From Ampullaceana balthica (taxonomy: Eukaryota; Mollusca; Gastropoda; Lymnaeidae): 64,000 bases of DNA. Position 1 is the first letter of the stretch. Each line of letters opens with the position of its first letter. The DNA is taken from assembly GCA_944989445.1 (NCBI GenBank), contig CALYLW010000184.1:933455-997454 (forward strand), given 5' to 3'. Shown one piece after another: positions 11,270-22,227 of the stretch. A model generated the notes under the pieces. That model made no database searches, was not told the DNA's origin, and saw only the letters and a program-made list of their open reading frames with translations. Both the position numbers and the translations under genes were made by a program.

Positions 11270-11432
11270 CACTGTCCACCTCAGTGTCCGTCATCTCCCA
11301 CAGTTTCTCCGAGTTCTCCTGTATGATGTCCAGCGTCTTGTAGCCCCATCTCCTGTAGAAGTACTCCTTCCCCCCGTCCAGTCTTGTGTGCCTGGAAAGC
11401 TGATGAACGTTCTCGGGACATTCTACCCTTGC
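11265..11432 (-). CDS. Last coding exon of an unrecognised protein
   Basis: On the minus strand a strong acceptor (CCTGGCTTTTTCCCCAG, just above 11432) is followed by 55 codons and a TAG. The peptide starts ARVECPENVHQL, has the segment GGKEYFYRRWGYKTL and ends acidic with EMTDTEVDSE. Codon use and the absence of stops up to the array edge support real coding. FYRRWGYK recalls the C-terminal strand of GNAT acetyltransferases (FYxRxGF/Y), but this is only a weak resemblance and I do not assign a function. Upstream exons should lie at higher coordinates and I did not find them. Confidence 0.65.
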   Translation of the reverse strand, partial: ARVECPENVHQLSRHTRLDGGKEYFYRRWGYKTLDIIQENSEKLWEMTDTEVDSE

Positions 11433-12407
11433 CTGGGGAAAAAGCCAGGGTAAATAATGTGAAATTATCCTTTAACATCTTACCAGTCCGTAGCAATGTT
11501 CCAGCTCCCGCTTGAGAAGTATACCTAGTAGGCTGCTCCATATTTATAGGCTCTAAGGGACAATGGATAATTATAATTTAGAAAGAGGCACTGTAGTTGT
11601 TTTGTTTTTACAGAACATTGAAACACCGATCTAAAATGCGAGAGTGAGCTCCATAAAATATTCACGTACATTTAAATATAACAGTAAGGGCTGGGATGGT
11701 ACTTCCAGTGAAGTAAGGTACCACTTCCGGTTACTGGGTATAAATCAAATTTGACAGAGACCTACCAATAGGATCTAATAATTACATAAGAAATTTCGTC
11801 CATCTAACTGAAACGGTAATCAAGCTTTCGTGTTCAAACACACAAACACACACACACACATACATAGATTTTAAAACTGGGTTTTTCCAACTCGCGAAGA
11901 TGTAAAACGTGTAGATTTTAAAAAATCTCTATTTCGATTTTGTGCACGATTGCAATAATTCCCCTTAACTCCATATACGAGAGGTAAACAAGGCAACTGT
12001 TATTCAACGCATTGTCCTTTAATTGTCTGAAGTTAAAGGTTTGTTTTCTCTCTCCCTACAGAACATGGGTTATTTGGTACACACTTTTGTTATGAAAGAA
12101 AACTCAAAATTCGACAAACAAGAAGTAAAATGGATCGAATGTACTATAGCGTTTCATTTAGGCACTCATTTTTTACCCCCACACTTTTGCCGGTCAGTAT
12201 CAGCCTTATATGAAAGGATAATGCTGCTTATCTCTCAGTCTTATTCGGCCCAATGCTCCTTCTAAAGTAAAATGTTCGTTGATTCGTGTGCAAACTAAAA
12301 AAGATTCATGTGCACTTTTGCACTGCATCCATGTTTTGTTTTTTTTTCATTTTGTTGTTGTTTGTGTGTGTGTGTGCAAAATTATATACCCACCAACACA
12401 GATCCTT
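11433..12407. other. Probable intron or intergenic DNA
   Basis: Upstream of the 11265-11432 exon on its strand. Contains a short (CA)n run near 11838-11860. An 80-codon forward frame at 12023 has no domain signal. Confidence 0.4.
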
Positions 12408-12560
12408 CCTATATAATAAATTGCTATGTTCCGGCGGTCATCGATAGCGATTGGTCCCTCAAACACCTATGACTTCAACAGCCAATCATATTGAACACGT
12501 TGACGTGGACGTTCAAAACTAGTTATTTTTGGTGCAGTATTTCTTCCGATTCCAAGACTT
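12408..12560. mobile_element. Fragment of Helitron-like family H
   Basis: The stretch GACGTTCAAAACTAGTTATT plus TTTGGTGCAGTATTTC matches 36418-36453, 36850-36885 and 50355-50390. No ends are recognisable here. Confidence 0.45.
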
Positions 12561-12728
12561 TCTTTTGAGTTATGCGCGTTGGGATTTATAGTTAAAAGCT
12601 CTGTTTTTACGAGTTATTTATTTTAACTATAATGAATAGTATTTTAGATGTGATGCACATGTAAGCCGGTCGAGACGGCTGTTGGAGGGGAGTTACAACA
12701 TGCCACAGAACGGTGGCGGAACGTCCTT

Positions 12729-13017
12729 GGGGACGCGGTGGTCGAGTGGCAGCGCGCTCGACTGGCGTACCGATGGTCAGGGGTACGAATCCATTTCAAG
12801 GCAAGGACTTGTTCCCGGGGCCTAGGGCGTCCCTGAGTCACCCTAGCTCGGAACGGGTACCTTACACTAGTTAGGCGGCTGGGTAATGCGTGGAACCCAC
12901 AAAGCCGTGGCCTGTGAACGCTCCATCACTTGCCAACAGATCATCTGTCATGGTCTGTGGACGCAATTATCTTCTGCATAGAAGGAGCGTCTGTATTGAT
13001 ACGATAAGATAAGACTT
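12729..13017 (+). mobile_element. tRNA-derived SINE, copy 2
   Basis: Same head (GGTGGTCGAGTGGCAGCGCG) and body as the 9953 copy, with a diverged B box (GGTACGAATCC) and a (GATAA)n tail. I see no clear target duplication. Confidence 0.87.
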
Positions 13018-13226
13018 TGTTGCTCGTATGATAATAACCTTATAAAAATTTGCGATACGGTAATTTTAAACTTTTGCGTGGCTTCGGTTAGATGTATGTG
13101 CACTCGCGCAGCTTATAGGGAACACTGATATCTGAAGCGTTATCACATCTTCATTTACAAAGACCAGACTGAAATGAGGAGCAATGCTCTAACCAAAAGG
13201 TTTATTTTTAGCTTGCTATTGTAATT

Positions 13227-13405
13227 GTATTTTATGTCTTGCTGTGGTGTCTTGTTGTGTTGTCTTGCTGTGGTGTCTTGATGTGGTGTCTTGGTGTTGT
13301 GTCTTGCTATTGTGTCTTACAGTTGTGTCTTGCTTTGGTGTTTTCCTGTTGTGTCTTGTTATTTAGTCTTACTGTTGTGTTTTCCTGTTGTGTCTTTCTG
13401 TTGCC
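13227..13405. repeat. About 15-bp GT-rich tandem repeat
   Basis: Diverged units of GTCTTGCTGTGGTGT. Short forward frames here (Cys/Val/Leu-rich) are products of the repeat. Confidence 0.8.
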
Positions 13406-13518
13406 GGGGTCACAGCTATGATCAAACTTTCAACCTGTTCCTCTGCGTGATAAGACTTAAAATTTTGAAATGCGACAAATCCTACTGACGGTATCAACTG
13501 AAATGATCTCCACTACAT

Positions 13519-13640
13519 CAGTGCTTCTCAAACTTTTTAGTATGGCGGACCGGCAGAAAAATTTTCATTGCACCAGGACCGGTGCACTATTTCCCTGTAC
13601 AGCCCTCAAACATTTGGCATTAATTCGGATAGTTATATGT
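13519..13640. mobile_element. MITE end, 'CAGTGCTTCTCAAA' family
   Basis: Begins CAGTGCTTCTCAAACTTTTT followed by GGCGGACCGGCAG and GGACCGGTGCAC, as in the copies at 29299, 30404 and 63815. No right end is seen; the Penelope-like element probably truncated it. Confidence 0.7.
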
Positions 13641-13720
13641 AAAATACAAAATACACAAACAAATTGTGCAATGAAAACAATAAATTTGAGCTTTATTTTT
13701 AGACTGATACGACAGTAAAC

Positions 13721-13743
13721 GTTTCGGCTAATGCCTTCATCAG
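13721..13743 (-). ncRNA. Hammerhead-like ribozyme core in Penelope-like element
   Basis: The minus strand reads CTGATGA, then AGGC-ATTA-GCC (a short helix II with a tetraloop), then GAAAC. This is the conserved hammerhead core CUGAUGA...GAAA. Penelope-like elements are known to carry minimal hammerheads in their terminal repeats. I could not draw convincing helices I and III by eye, so activity is uncertain; minimal versions may act only as dimers. Confidence 0.55.
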
Positions 13744-15480
13744 TACAACATAAAATACATTCTTACAATACTTACATAAGTAATAATAACATTCTTAAAA
13801 CATATTGTATTTTAAAATATTTATGTTAAATAAAAAGAAAGGAAAAACAAAAACAAACATGGACACAGGATATAGGAAAAAGGGGGAAGTATCCAAAGTT
13901 ACAGTAAAAACCACAACGGGAACAAGATTCTGCAGTTAAGTAAAATTATGAATTTGGTTAATTCCATATGGAGCCAACGTACCAAATCTTTTTATGAGTC
14001 TATTTTCCATGTGGATTCTATCATGGGTATTGCTTGCATATAAAATACAAGTTACTGCAATATCTGATATGCCGTTATGGTCAACACTGTTAAAATGTTT
14101 AGACACAGGACATTGAGCCTGTTTATTTATATTATACAGGTGTTCTCTACACTGATCTCCAAGACGACGACCAGTCTCACCCACGTAAATATTTATTACA
14201 CCTCTTGCAAAGAATTGCATAAATCACGTTGGGACTTGTGCAAGTGAATCCATCTTTTATTAAGAATTTTTCAAGAGGGAAAGAAATGTTGTTAATTTCC
14301 ATCACATATGGACAAGTATTGCAACGGTTACGGTTGCAACCTTTTGTTCCAATATATGCTTTCATTGTGGGAAGGTGACTTCTTACAAGAATATCTCTGA
14401 GGCTTCTATCTCTCCGGAAAGCAAAAAGAGGAGGTTTTTTGAAGACCTGCTGAGTTAGAGGGTCAGCCATAAGGATTGGTCGGTTTTTGAGAATCACCTG
14501 GCAGGCTTTAAAATTATGAGGATGAAAAGTTAAAATAAATTTGGATCGATCACATTGATCAGAAACAGATGATTTAAATGACTGGTCATGCCTTTAATTC
14601 GATTGACAGCGGATATTAAAACTGTTTCCGGGTATGACCTTCTTCGAAAAAAGTCCAGCATTTCATTACTTTTCTCCAAAAAGTCTGCCTCATCACTGCA
14701 GAGTCTTTTAAGTCTCAAAAGTTGTGAAAATGCGATAGAGCTCTTACAAGATTCAGGATGGGAAGATGTATACATAAGGAAACTATGGCTGTCTGTAGAC
14801 TTGTAAAAAATTGATGTGGATATTTTATTTTCTTTCAAGTTAATTTTTATATCCAAAATATTAACAGCACTCCTATGGATTGTTGAAGTAAATTTGATCG
14901 AAGAATGGAAGTTACCGACGAAGTCAATAAAACTTTGCAATTGTTGCATGTTCATTTTTGTAATTCCAATGCAATCGTCAATATATCTCCTGTAGTACTC
15001 TGGATAGATACCTTTGTAATTTTCACTCCATAGGTGTTCCAAATGGCCCATAAATATGCATGCATAACTTGGTCCCATTTTCGTTCCCATAGCAACTCCA
15101 CTAATTTGTTCAAAAAACTGTCCGTTGAACTCAAACGAGTTTAAATTTAGGACCAGCTCAGTTAATCGTAGTATGGCACTTGCGGGGATCTTGAGATTTG
15201 CCTTCTTGTTGAGAAAAAAAGAGATTGCAGAGAGGCCATCAGCATGAGGAATAGACGTGTACAATGAAGAAACGTCCATTGTAAATAGTAAATGATCTTC
15301 ATTGGGTAAAACCAAGGAATCCAGAGATTTTATCATATGGCTAGTGTCCTAAATGAAAGATGGTAAATTAGCAACAATAGGTTGAAAAACAGTATCCAAA
15401 AAATATGAAATTAATTCAGTAGGACAAGAGCAGGCGGAGACAATTGGTCCTCCAGGGTTTCCCAGCTTGTGTATTTTTGG

Positions 15481-16652
15481 TAGGGCTGCGGAAATTATCG
15501 ATTAATCTCTCGATTAATCGTTAAAATTTTTATCGATTAAATATCGATTAAAATAATTTTAATCGATAAAAATTCGATTAAAATTAAAGAAAATATTTAT
15601 AATATTTCATTTTTTTTAATTAATAAATAATGAATTATAAATAAAATAATAGTCCAAGTCACTGGCTGGCTGGATGTGGAATGCTGAGGAACGATGTACA
15701 ACAGTCTATAGCAGTTGAAAAATTGTGTCGTGATTAGCACTGTAAAATTATTTAATATGAGGTCATTGTTTGATCTTATATTTAATACAAGGCGCGCTAA
15801 AAGGTGTGCAAAATAATTATCAATTAAAGACGTGCTGTAAAAAAATTATATGACGTCATTGCTTTAGCTTGTATCTTAATTTTGGAAAAGAGAACGGTGT
15901 AAAAATAGGATTTGATGATTTATAATTATAAAATATTTTGTGTACATTTCAGGAAGCCGATGTAGGCGCCTTAGGCGCCCTACAACCCCTAGTTAATAAA
16001 TAATAATAAAAAAAGTTTTGACGTACAAACTTCTCCCGTCTAATATTACAATGTATTTTATTAATAATTAATTTATGTGGGCCTGCTAACGTCAACTAAA
16101 AATGGCAGACAGTGATAGCATCAGTTCCATCAGCACCGTTAGTTTTAGACATATAACTGGAAAGTTAAGCTAAAGTTTTGTTAATTACAAATCCTGATCC
16201 TTTTTTTTAAATATTTTTTTTTAAAATTAACGTAATTAGTTTTCAAAGATACATTTTTTTTACAAGAACGCGTCTCATTGGACCTTTATGCATCAATGGC
16301 TTGAAATAACACTTGAGAAATGAGACTTAGCAATATTTTCCATTGTTAATTTTTGAGTTAGACATTATTTCCTTTGTATGCATAACTTTGATTTCAATTT
16401 TTTGTGTGGATTTAAAATTTAAAGACATAACATTTAGTTAAAAATATTCTTATTTTTCAAGGTCATTGAGACAGGGGAAATAAATCAATAAAATAAAAAT
16501 GTCAATTACCTGTTTTTGTTACTTCCCTTGGAATTTTAAGTTTAATTATGTCATAAATGTTTATTTTTGGATTTAATCGAAATTATCGATTAATTATCGA
16601 TTAATTTTTCAAAAGTTAACGATTAAAATAAAATTAATCGATAACAGCCCTA
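15481..16652. mobile_element. Non-autonomous hAT-type element in the PLE
   Basis: Ends TAGGGCTG...CAGCCCTA, extended by ATTATCGATTAAT-rich inverted repeats on both sides. An 8-bp target duplication ATTTTTGG lies at 15473-15480 and 16653-16660, and removing the insert rejoins the Penelope coding motif LLPKIHK. Eight-bp duplications are a hAT hallmark. No transposase; it contains a Helitron 3' end (15835-15992). Confidence 0.88.
15835..15992 (+). mobile_element. Helitron 3' end (family H)
   Basis: The segment ends with a palindromic hairpin (AGGCGCC-TTA-GGCGCCT, about 15964-15981), a short spacer and CTAG followed by T (15989-15993). That is the Helitron 3' signature: a hairpin upstream of CTRR inserted at A|T. 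The body (TATATGACGTCATTG, TTTTGGAAAAG) matches 36490-36600. Confidence 0.7.
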
Positions 16653-16808
16653 ATTTTTGGTAATAAGTATAAACATGCAGAGGATGGTAATTGACCACAA
16701 TCTATAAGTTCTTCAATGGTCTCCTTAACAATTTCAATATTACAAATAATATGACCGTTTGTCATTGGGTTGTAAAAAGTTGCATTATTTAATTGTTTGG
16801 TTTATATG

Positions 16809-17042
16809 TAGGGGTGTACCGAACTCTCATTTTTAAAAATTTGGAAATGTCTGATTTATGAAGTGAAATCTGGCCGGAGTCGGAGCCGGAGCCATTATAT
16901 ATTTATATATTTCATGGCTCTACCGGCCAGCCGGATTTGGCCGGATTTATAAAGTTAAATTCTGCTGGAGCCGAAGCCGGAGCTGGATTGCAAAATTCGC
17001 GGCGTTCCAGATTTGCCGGAGTCGAAATCCGGTACACCCTTA
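16809..17042. mobile_element. 234-bp hAT-type MITE in the PLE
   Basis: Inverted ends TAGGGGTGTACCG and CGGTACACCCTTA. Flanks TTTATATG (16801-16808) and GTTATATG (17043-17050) agree at 7 of 8 bases. The inside is rich in GCCGGA repeats. Confidence 0.8.
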
Positions 17043-17200
17043 GTTATATGCTACATGTCATCCAACAAATCACTGTCTTCAATGGTCTTGATGGTCGTGG
17101 GCGGTAACTACTTTACTTAAGCTATGTTCATCATCGTCAAAGGCAGGATTTAAAAAAAAATTTGATTGACAATAACAGTTTGGTGTGAAATGTTGGGCCT

Positions 17201-18180
17201 CATTTTTGTACGTTTAAGTTACTAACCTTATGAACATTTGAAATCGAAAATAGCAATTTTTTTGTGTGGTTTTGATTTAGTGTTAATCGATATGTACGAA
17301 AATCATTACATTTCATTGTCATTGTATCCCTAAATATAGGGATCGAAGTGAAGTGGAGTGCCACTTATATAAATAATTCAACATTAAAATTATTAAACGG
17401 GTGCCTCATCACTGTTAACGATACATATAGATTAACCTTATTTTATTAATTTCTTAGTTTCTGTAAGGATAAATAAATGCAATACTCAAAATGTAATTTT
17501 TATTTGCATTTAATTTTTTTAAATGTAAGTTCAAGTTACTAGGAATAATTTTTTTAGTAACACAAATTAATAATATGTCTCACAGTATTGTAAATTAAAA
17601 TTCAAAGAGTTTAAAAGAAATTAATAATTCTTATATTGTCACCTAACTTTCCTCAAGAACAGCACAATAGATAAAATATAATTGTGCCGGTGCATTGTGG
17701 TGCAGCAATTACGGGCAAAACAATTGTAATGCACATCAGTTATTGACAATAAACATTTATTTTAAGATAGATTAGAATGTTCTTTGTTACTGAAAACATA
17801 TAGAGCCTATGTGTACACCCATATAGTTGAATATATAATTAATTGCATTATTTATGTATATTTGTTGACAAATTATGTCATCAACCAATTTTAAAAATAA
17901 TAATAATAAGCCTTGATTGATCATTGTTCATTTCCTATCGTCTTCACTTCGTATTAAAATGTGTTGAGAACATTGGATAGAACATCGCTGCTACTAGCAC
18001 CGTGAGGTGTTGGGATACCAGCATCATCCACACTTAGTCTTATAAAACCGAATTGAATATACGAAGAGTGATATTTTTAAGTGAACGAATTCGTTTCGCT
18101 AATGAAGCTTGGGTTTCATTTATGTTTCATTCATCTAAATGGGAAGAAGAGTCAATGGCTAAATGATGCTTAATGGCTAA
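17201..18180. other. AT-rich, no recognised feature
   Basis: No frame, splice context or repeat that I can support. Confidence 0.5.
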
Positions 18181-18200
18181 ACATTCATGTTTCTTCTCTT

Positions 18201-18900
18201 TATTAACATATCCATTGGTCCTATCTTTATAAACATATCTGTTGGTCCTATCTTTATAAACATATCCATTGGTCCTATCTTTATAAACATATCCGTTGGT
18301 CCTATCTTTATAAACATATCCGTTGGTCCTATCTTTATAAACATATCCATTGGTCCTATCTTTATAAACATATCCGTTGGTCCTATCTTTATAAACATAT
18401 CCGTTGGTCCTATCTTTATAAACATATCCGTTGGTCCTATCTTTATAAACATATCTATTGGTCCTATCTTTATAAACATATCCGTTGGTCCTATCTTTAT
18501 AAACATATCCGTTGGTCCTATCTTTATAAACATATCCATTGGTCCTATCTTTATAAACATATCCGTTGGTCCTATCTTTATAAACATATCCGTTGGTCCT
18601 ATCTTTATAAACATATCCGTTGGTCCTCTCTTTATAAACATATCCATTGGTCCTATCTTTATAAACATATCTATTGGTCCTATCTTTATAAACATATCCG
18701 TTGGTCCTATCTTTATAAACATATCCATTGGTCCTATCTTTATAAACATATCTATTGGTCCTATCTTTATAAACATATCCGTTGGTCCTATCTTTATAAA
18801 CATATCCGTTGGTCTTGTCTTTATAAACATATCCATTGGTCCTATCTTTATAAACATATCCGTTGGTCCTATCTTTATAAACATATCCATTGGTCCTATC
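18201..18900. repeat. 27-bp minisatellite open on both strands
   Basis: About 26 units of TTGGTCCTATCTTTATAAAC plus ATATCCG, with CCG/CCA/CTA variants. Because 27 is a multiple of 3, one frame on each strand stays open: (INISVGPIF)n forward and (DMFIKIGPT)n reverse. Variation is confined to a few positions of the unit and is the same whichever strand is read, so I treat it as non-coding. Confidence 0.95.
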
Positions 18901-19438
18901 ATTTCCAGATATGAATCGGGTTTAATATAATAAATCTTTTCGGTATCAATCATCAAACTTCCTTCTCTATACTATTTTTTTTTAAATTTTGAAGAACAAA
19001 AAACAATTATAAACTTTAATTTTTACACTTTACAAAACACAGGAGATCAAATCTATTGTTTGAGTTTGGGTACATATCTATAATACGTCTGTGCTATTGT
19101 TGTTTTCCTACGATTATGACTAGGTATTGAAATAAATGCAGACTAATTTTCATTAATACTTTAAATAAATCAATTCATGCTATTTGTAAAAAAAAATATA
19201 TAAAAAAATATTTAAAAAACTGTGACGTGGTCAAAACTTGTTTATTTTTTTTTAAATAAAAAAAAGCCCTAAATATTTATAATATTCCCTAAAATTTATT
19301 AAGTATTTCATTGACATCAATAAAAATTATTGATCTGTTCATTTAAATATAGTTTGTTATTTTCAGTCGGATATTTTATTTCTTTGCATCATCAGACGGC
19401 AAGTTCCGAGCTGGTGTGAGCAATCTTAAAAATCTATT
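18901..19438. other. AT-rich, no recognised feature
   Basis: Only poly-T/A-rich sequence seen. Confidence 0.5.
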
Positions 19439-19559
19439 TTAACACGTTTTTATTAACTCCCTTTCGTTCCTGTCTGTCTGTCCGAAAAGTTTCAAATTTT
19501 CCAACGTATAATTAAACCAATTCTGATGGTCCTAGTGATCTCAACGTTTTACGACAGAT
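19439..19559 (-). mobile_element. Helitron-like repeat R, copy A (left part)
   Basis: TTTTTATTAACTCCCTTTCGTTCCTG, a GTCTGTCTGTCC run and CCAACGTATAATTAAACCA match 58800-58930. The repeat is cut by the hAT element at 19560-22227 and resumes at 22228. The GAGTTAATA terminus and GACA-type run resemble non-autonomous Helitron-like elements; that class name is tentative. Confidence 0.6.
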
Positions 19560-19832
19560 CAGTGACGTAGTTAGGGTCATCTGCGCCCGGAGAAATGACA
19601 CAAATTATGCGCCCCTTCTCGGACCAAAGATTCTGGGGGCTCACTGAGCCCCAAAGATATATTTGAAATTTTACGGTTTATTTGGTTCATTTTCGAAATA
19701 TCTGGTATTGTAATGAAGTAGAATACAGACTAATAATTGTCTATGCGATTGTAAACAATTTATTTGAAGAAAAAAAATAGACTCTACTAATTATACATGA
19801 CTGAAATAGACATAATCTACAACAAATTGATC

Positions 19833-22060
19833 CTCCTTGATTTGACAGTCGCAAACTCGTCAATCACGTTGTCAAAATTAATATTCTCAAGTGTTTCTCT
19901 GTCAATGCTAAGGAGTGCAAGATTACTCAGACGATCTTGTCCCATTGAAGCATGTAATTAAGACAAAATAAGCTTCAGTTTGCTGAAGGACCCCTCACAG
20001 CTTGAAATTGAAACAGCAATTGTTAGAAGTATGTGCAGTGGATTCCACAGATTTGGAAATACGTCATCTCCATATGAAACAATAAAACCAAGAAGCTCCA
20101 AATGAGTTTCTGGTAGAACTTCAGTCCGGGAACTGAAAAGCATTTTGTAGTCTCCGATTTATGTGTACAATTCGTGACCATTGACGTCAGTGTCGTAGAT
20201 ATTTCCACAATCTAAGCAATTTTGACGAACTGTATCGACGTTAGTCTCAGCGAGAAGAGTTTTGACGTTTATTAAAAATCCAAAATTTGGTGTTTAAGAT
20301 TTTTAGACAAAAGCCGTATTGAGATTTCCTGTTGGAGTCTATCAATTACGCAGTTCATAACACGTGCAATTTCTTCTTTTGCCGAAAGTCCTGCATCTCT
20401 TGCTAATTCTCCAGGTATCCTCCGATGTCGTCTACTTCTTCTGTCAACCTGGATTCCCCAAGTTGTGCATCTTGTTTTTCCATTGTCAATCGCAACTAGG
20501 CTAAAATTATCACGAATGTTGAGAAGTTCTCGCACCAGCGATTCAAGATCAGATGTTGCTTCCTTGAAATTCATAGTAGGATCCTGCAACCGTTTCTGGA
20601 CACGATCGATTTCCCCAAGTATGATGTTCCAGAAATGTATCAAAACTAGGAAGTTTAAGTTTAATATACCTGCCAGTAAAGTTTCTGCATCACTTCTTTT
20701 GTCAGGCGTCATAGTTGCATCTTCTGATAATTTTTCCAACAGCCCTACTTGTTCATATAGTCCTTCATAAATAGCTTTAACAGCTTCTGAGCGTGCACTC
20801 CAGCATGTTTTAGACTCCCTCTTCATTGTGATTGGTGAAATTCTTTTTAATTCTTCCCAACGAGTTGTTGAACGAGAGAAACAAATATATACTTTCAACT
20901 GTCCAAAAAAAAACGTGATAATAACTGAATCCTGTTTAACTAGGGTTGCCAGATATGTGGACACAAAAAGGAGGGCATAATAAAACCATAAGGAGGGCGA
21001 CAAGGAGGACATTTTGAATTTTTCATTTAAGTCGTCCCGGATTAAACTTAAAGTCAGTACAATTTTATTGTAATAGCTGCCACTGTTCATGCAAGAGTCT
21101 TAAAAAACGGTTCATTTATGTCTTGTACAAATGATTTAAGATTGCTGTATTGTTCAAACAATTGCACATCAACTACAATATTTTTCTCTTTCAAATACAA
21201 TATACACGCCAAAAGGTCATCAAGTTTACATTCTATGATATTATCTAATTACACCCAATTAAAGCATTGAAATTTATCAAAAGTTTTCAACCACTTTTCT
21301 AAGTAACTAATGCATGCTTCATACACCAACTTAACATCTACCAAACTCTTCTCCTTGACCACTTTCCTTAAGTCTTATCAACATCTCCTTTACTTTCTGT
21401 GAAATAAATGTCTCCTCCAATCTATTTTCTAAACTTACAATGTTGTGTGAAGACGGCTCACAACCTCCAATACTGCTGTTTCTTCCATTTCATTTTGCAA
21501 GACTGCGATATTTTTTAACCTAGAACTAGAACTAGATTTTTTAATCCTTGTCTAGATTTTCAAGTTTTAAAAATAGCCATAATCTATTTTTATTTAAAGT
21601 AAACATGCGATGTAATAGTTGTAAAAACGATGCATACAAATTATAATATAAAATGTAAGAAAAGTCCGACATTTTAAACGATTTTAGCTTAGACTGCCGG
21701 ACGGAGAACATTGAGCTTAAAAGGAGGACATGTCCTCCTTCTGCCGGACGTCTGGCAACCCTATGTTTAGCTGAGTTTAAGCTGTGGTTATCACAGTTTG
21801 CAAACAATGCTCTGTTATTTCTGGCACATATTCGCTGTTGAAGGCCGGATATATGCCCAGTCATTATATCAGCATTGTTATGTTATTGTGACCGACAGTC
21901 CACTAGAGGTATGTTATCATATTCCAGTTTCTCTACGATAACCCTTTCAAGGCTTGCTGCGTCTTTGCAATGTATCTGAACAAAACCTACAAATGATTCT
22001 TTGATGGTTACTTTTTTAGTTTGAAAATCCACATGGCGCCCCTTAATGCACAACGGGGGC
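19833..22060 (-). pseudogene. hAT transposase (ZMYM1/DUF4371 type), broken
   Basis: On the minus strand, from 5': HVDFQTKKVTIKESF and EYDNIPLVDCRSQ (about 22040-21890), the DUF4371-like region with its DCRGQ-type motif; then TGHISGLQQRI and FANCDNHSLN (to 21764). The nested element follows, and coding resumes at 20940 with TTRWEELKRIS and a long helical stretch. After a break, SSCEGSFSKLKLILS (about 20010-19965) and the following SMGQDRLSNLALLSI-like region form the C-terminal hAT dimerisation domain. Transposases of this family cut and paste their element through an RNase H-like fold. Frameshifts, stops and the insertion make it dead. Its closest match in the window is the transposase at 51867-54345. 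Confidence 0.85.
20941..21763. mobile_element. Non-autonomous hAT-type element inside a hAT transposase
   Basis: Inverted ends TAGGGTTGCCAGA and TCTGGCAACCCTA. Target duplication TGTTTAAC (20933-20940) and TGTTTAGC (21764-21771), 7 of 8 identical. Cutting it out joins the SLN...AK coding halves of the host transposase. No transposase of its own. Confidence 0.88.
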
Positions 22061-22227
22061 GCCAAAATTATGATTGCCAACTGGTTTGTAAAGAAGATAT
22101 TTGTGGAGCTCCAAAATTCAATCTTGCAAACGTATTTAAAGTACATTAGTTTACATCAAAATAAATTTAAATAATTAATTTTAATACTCATTTTGGCGCC
22201 CCCTGCACCCCCCTAGCGACGACACTG

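Larger units (their letters stand above)
13936..16830 (-). pseudogene. Penelope RT + GIY-YIG polyprotein, broken
   Basis: Reading 5' to 3' on the minus strand: an N-terminal piece with ATFYNPMTNG (about 16790-16660); LLPKIHKLGNPGGPIVSACS, split by the 15481-16652 insertion; an in-frame TAG near 15348; then RT motif A TMDVSSLYTSIP, motif B GVAMGTKMGPSYACIF and the catalytic RRYIDDC box (15336-14530). Next comes a linker with GCNRNRCNTCPY (14497-14177). The GIY-YIG domain starts as VIYAILCKRC, suffers a frameshift near 14200, and resumes as NIYVGETGRRLGDQ to 13936. RT copies RNA primed at a nick made by the GIY-YIG nuclease. At least one stop, one frameshift and two insertions make this copy inactive. 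Confidence 0.88.
13650..17200 (-). mobile_element. Penelope-like retroelement, decayed
   Basis: Minus-strand element with reverse transcriptase, a Cys-rich linker and a GIY-YIG endonuclease, in the order that defines Penelope-like elements. Its 3' side carries a hammerhead-like motif (13721-13743). Two DNA elements are nested in it: 15481-16652 and 16809-17042. The exact outer ends are not fixed. Matches to its 3' terminal region also occur at 56955-57050. Confidence 0.85.
19560..22227 (-). mobile_element. hAT element with ZMYM1-like transposase remnant
   Basis: Ends CAGTGACGTAGTTAGGG and, inverted, CAGTGTCGTCGCTAGGGG. Flanks CGACAGAT (19552-19559) and CCGCAGAT (22228-22235) are a diverged 8-bp duplication. 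The uninterrupted paralogue at 58925-58945 reads TTTTACCACAGATAGATCTT, which confirms the insertion point. Contains a broken transposase and a nested element at 20941-21763. Confidence 0.88.

Noticed and set aside
11281..11541. Minus-strand 86-codon frame starting MEQPTRYTSQ
   Set aside because: It overlaps the spliced exon 11265-11432 in another frame and runs through its acceptor; the exon frame has better coding character.
18177..18956. Long frames on both strands (259 and 247 codons)
   Set aside because: Explained by the 27-bp array; both strands are open only because the unit length is a multiple of 3.
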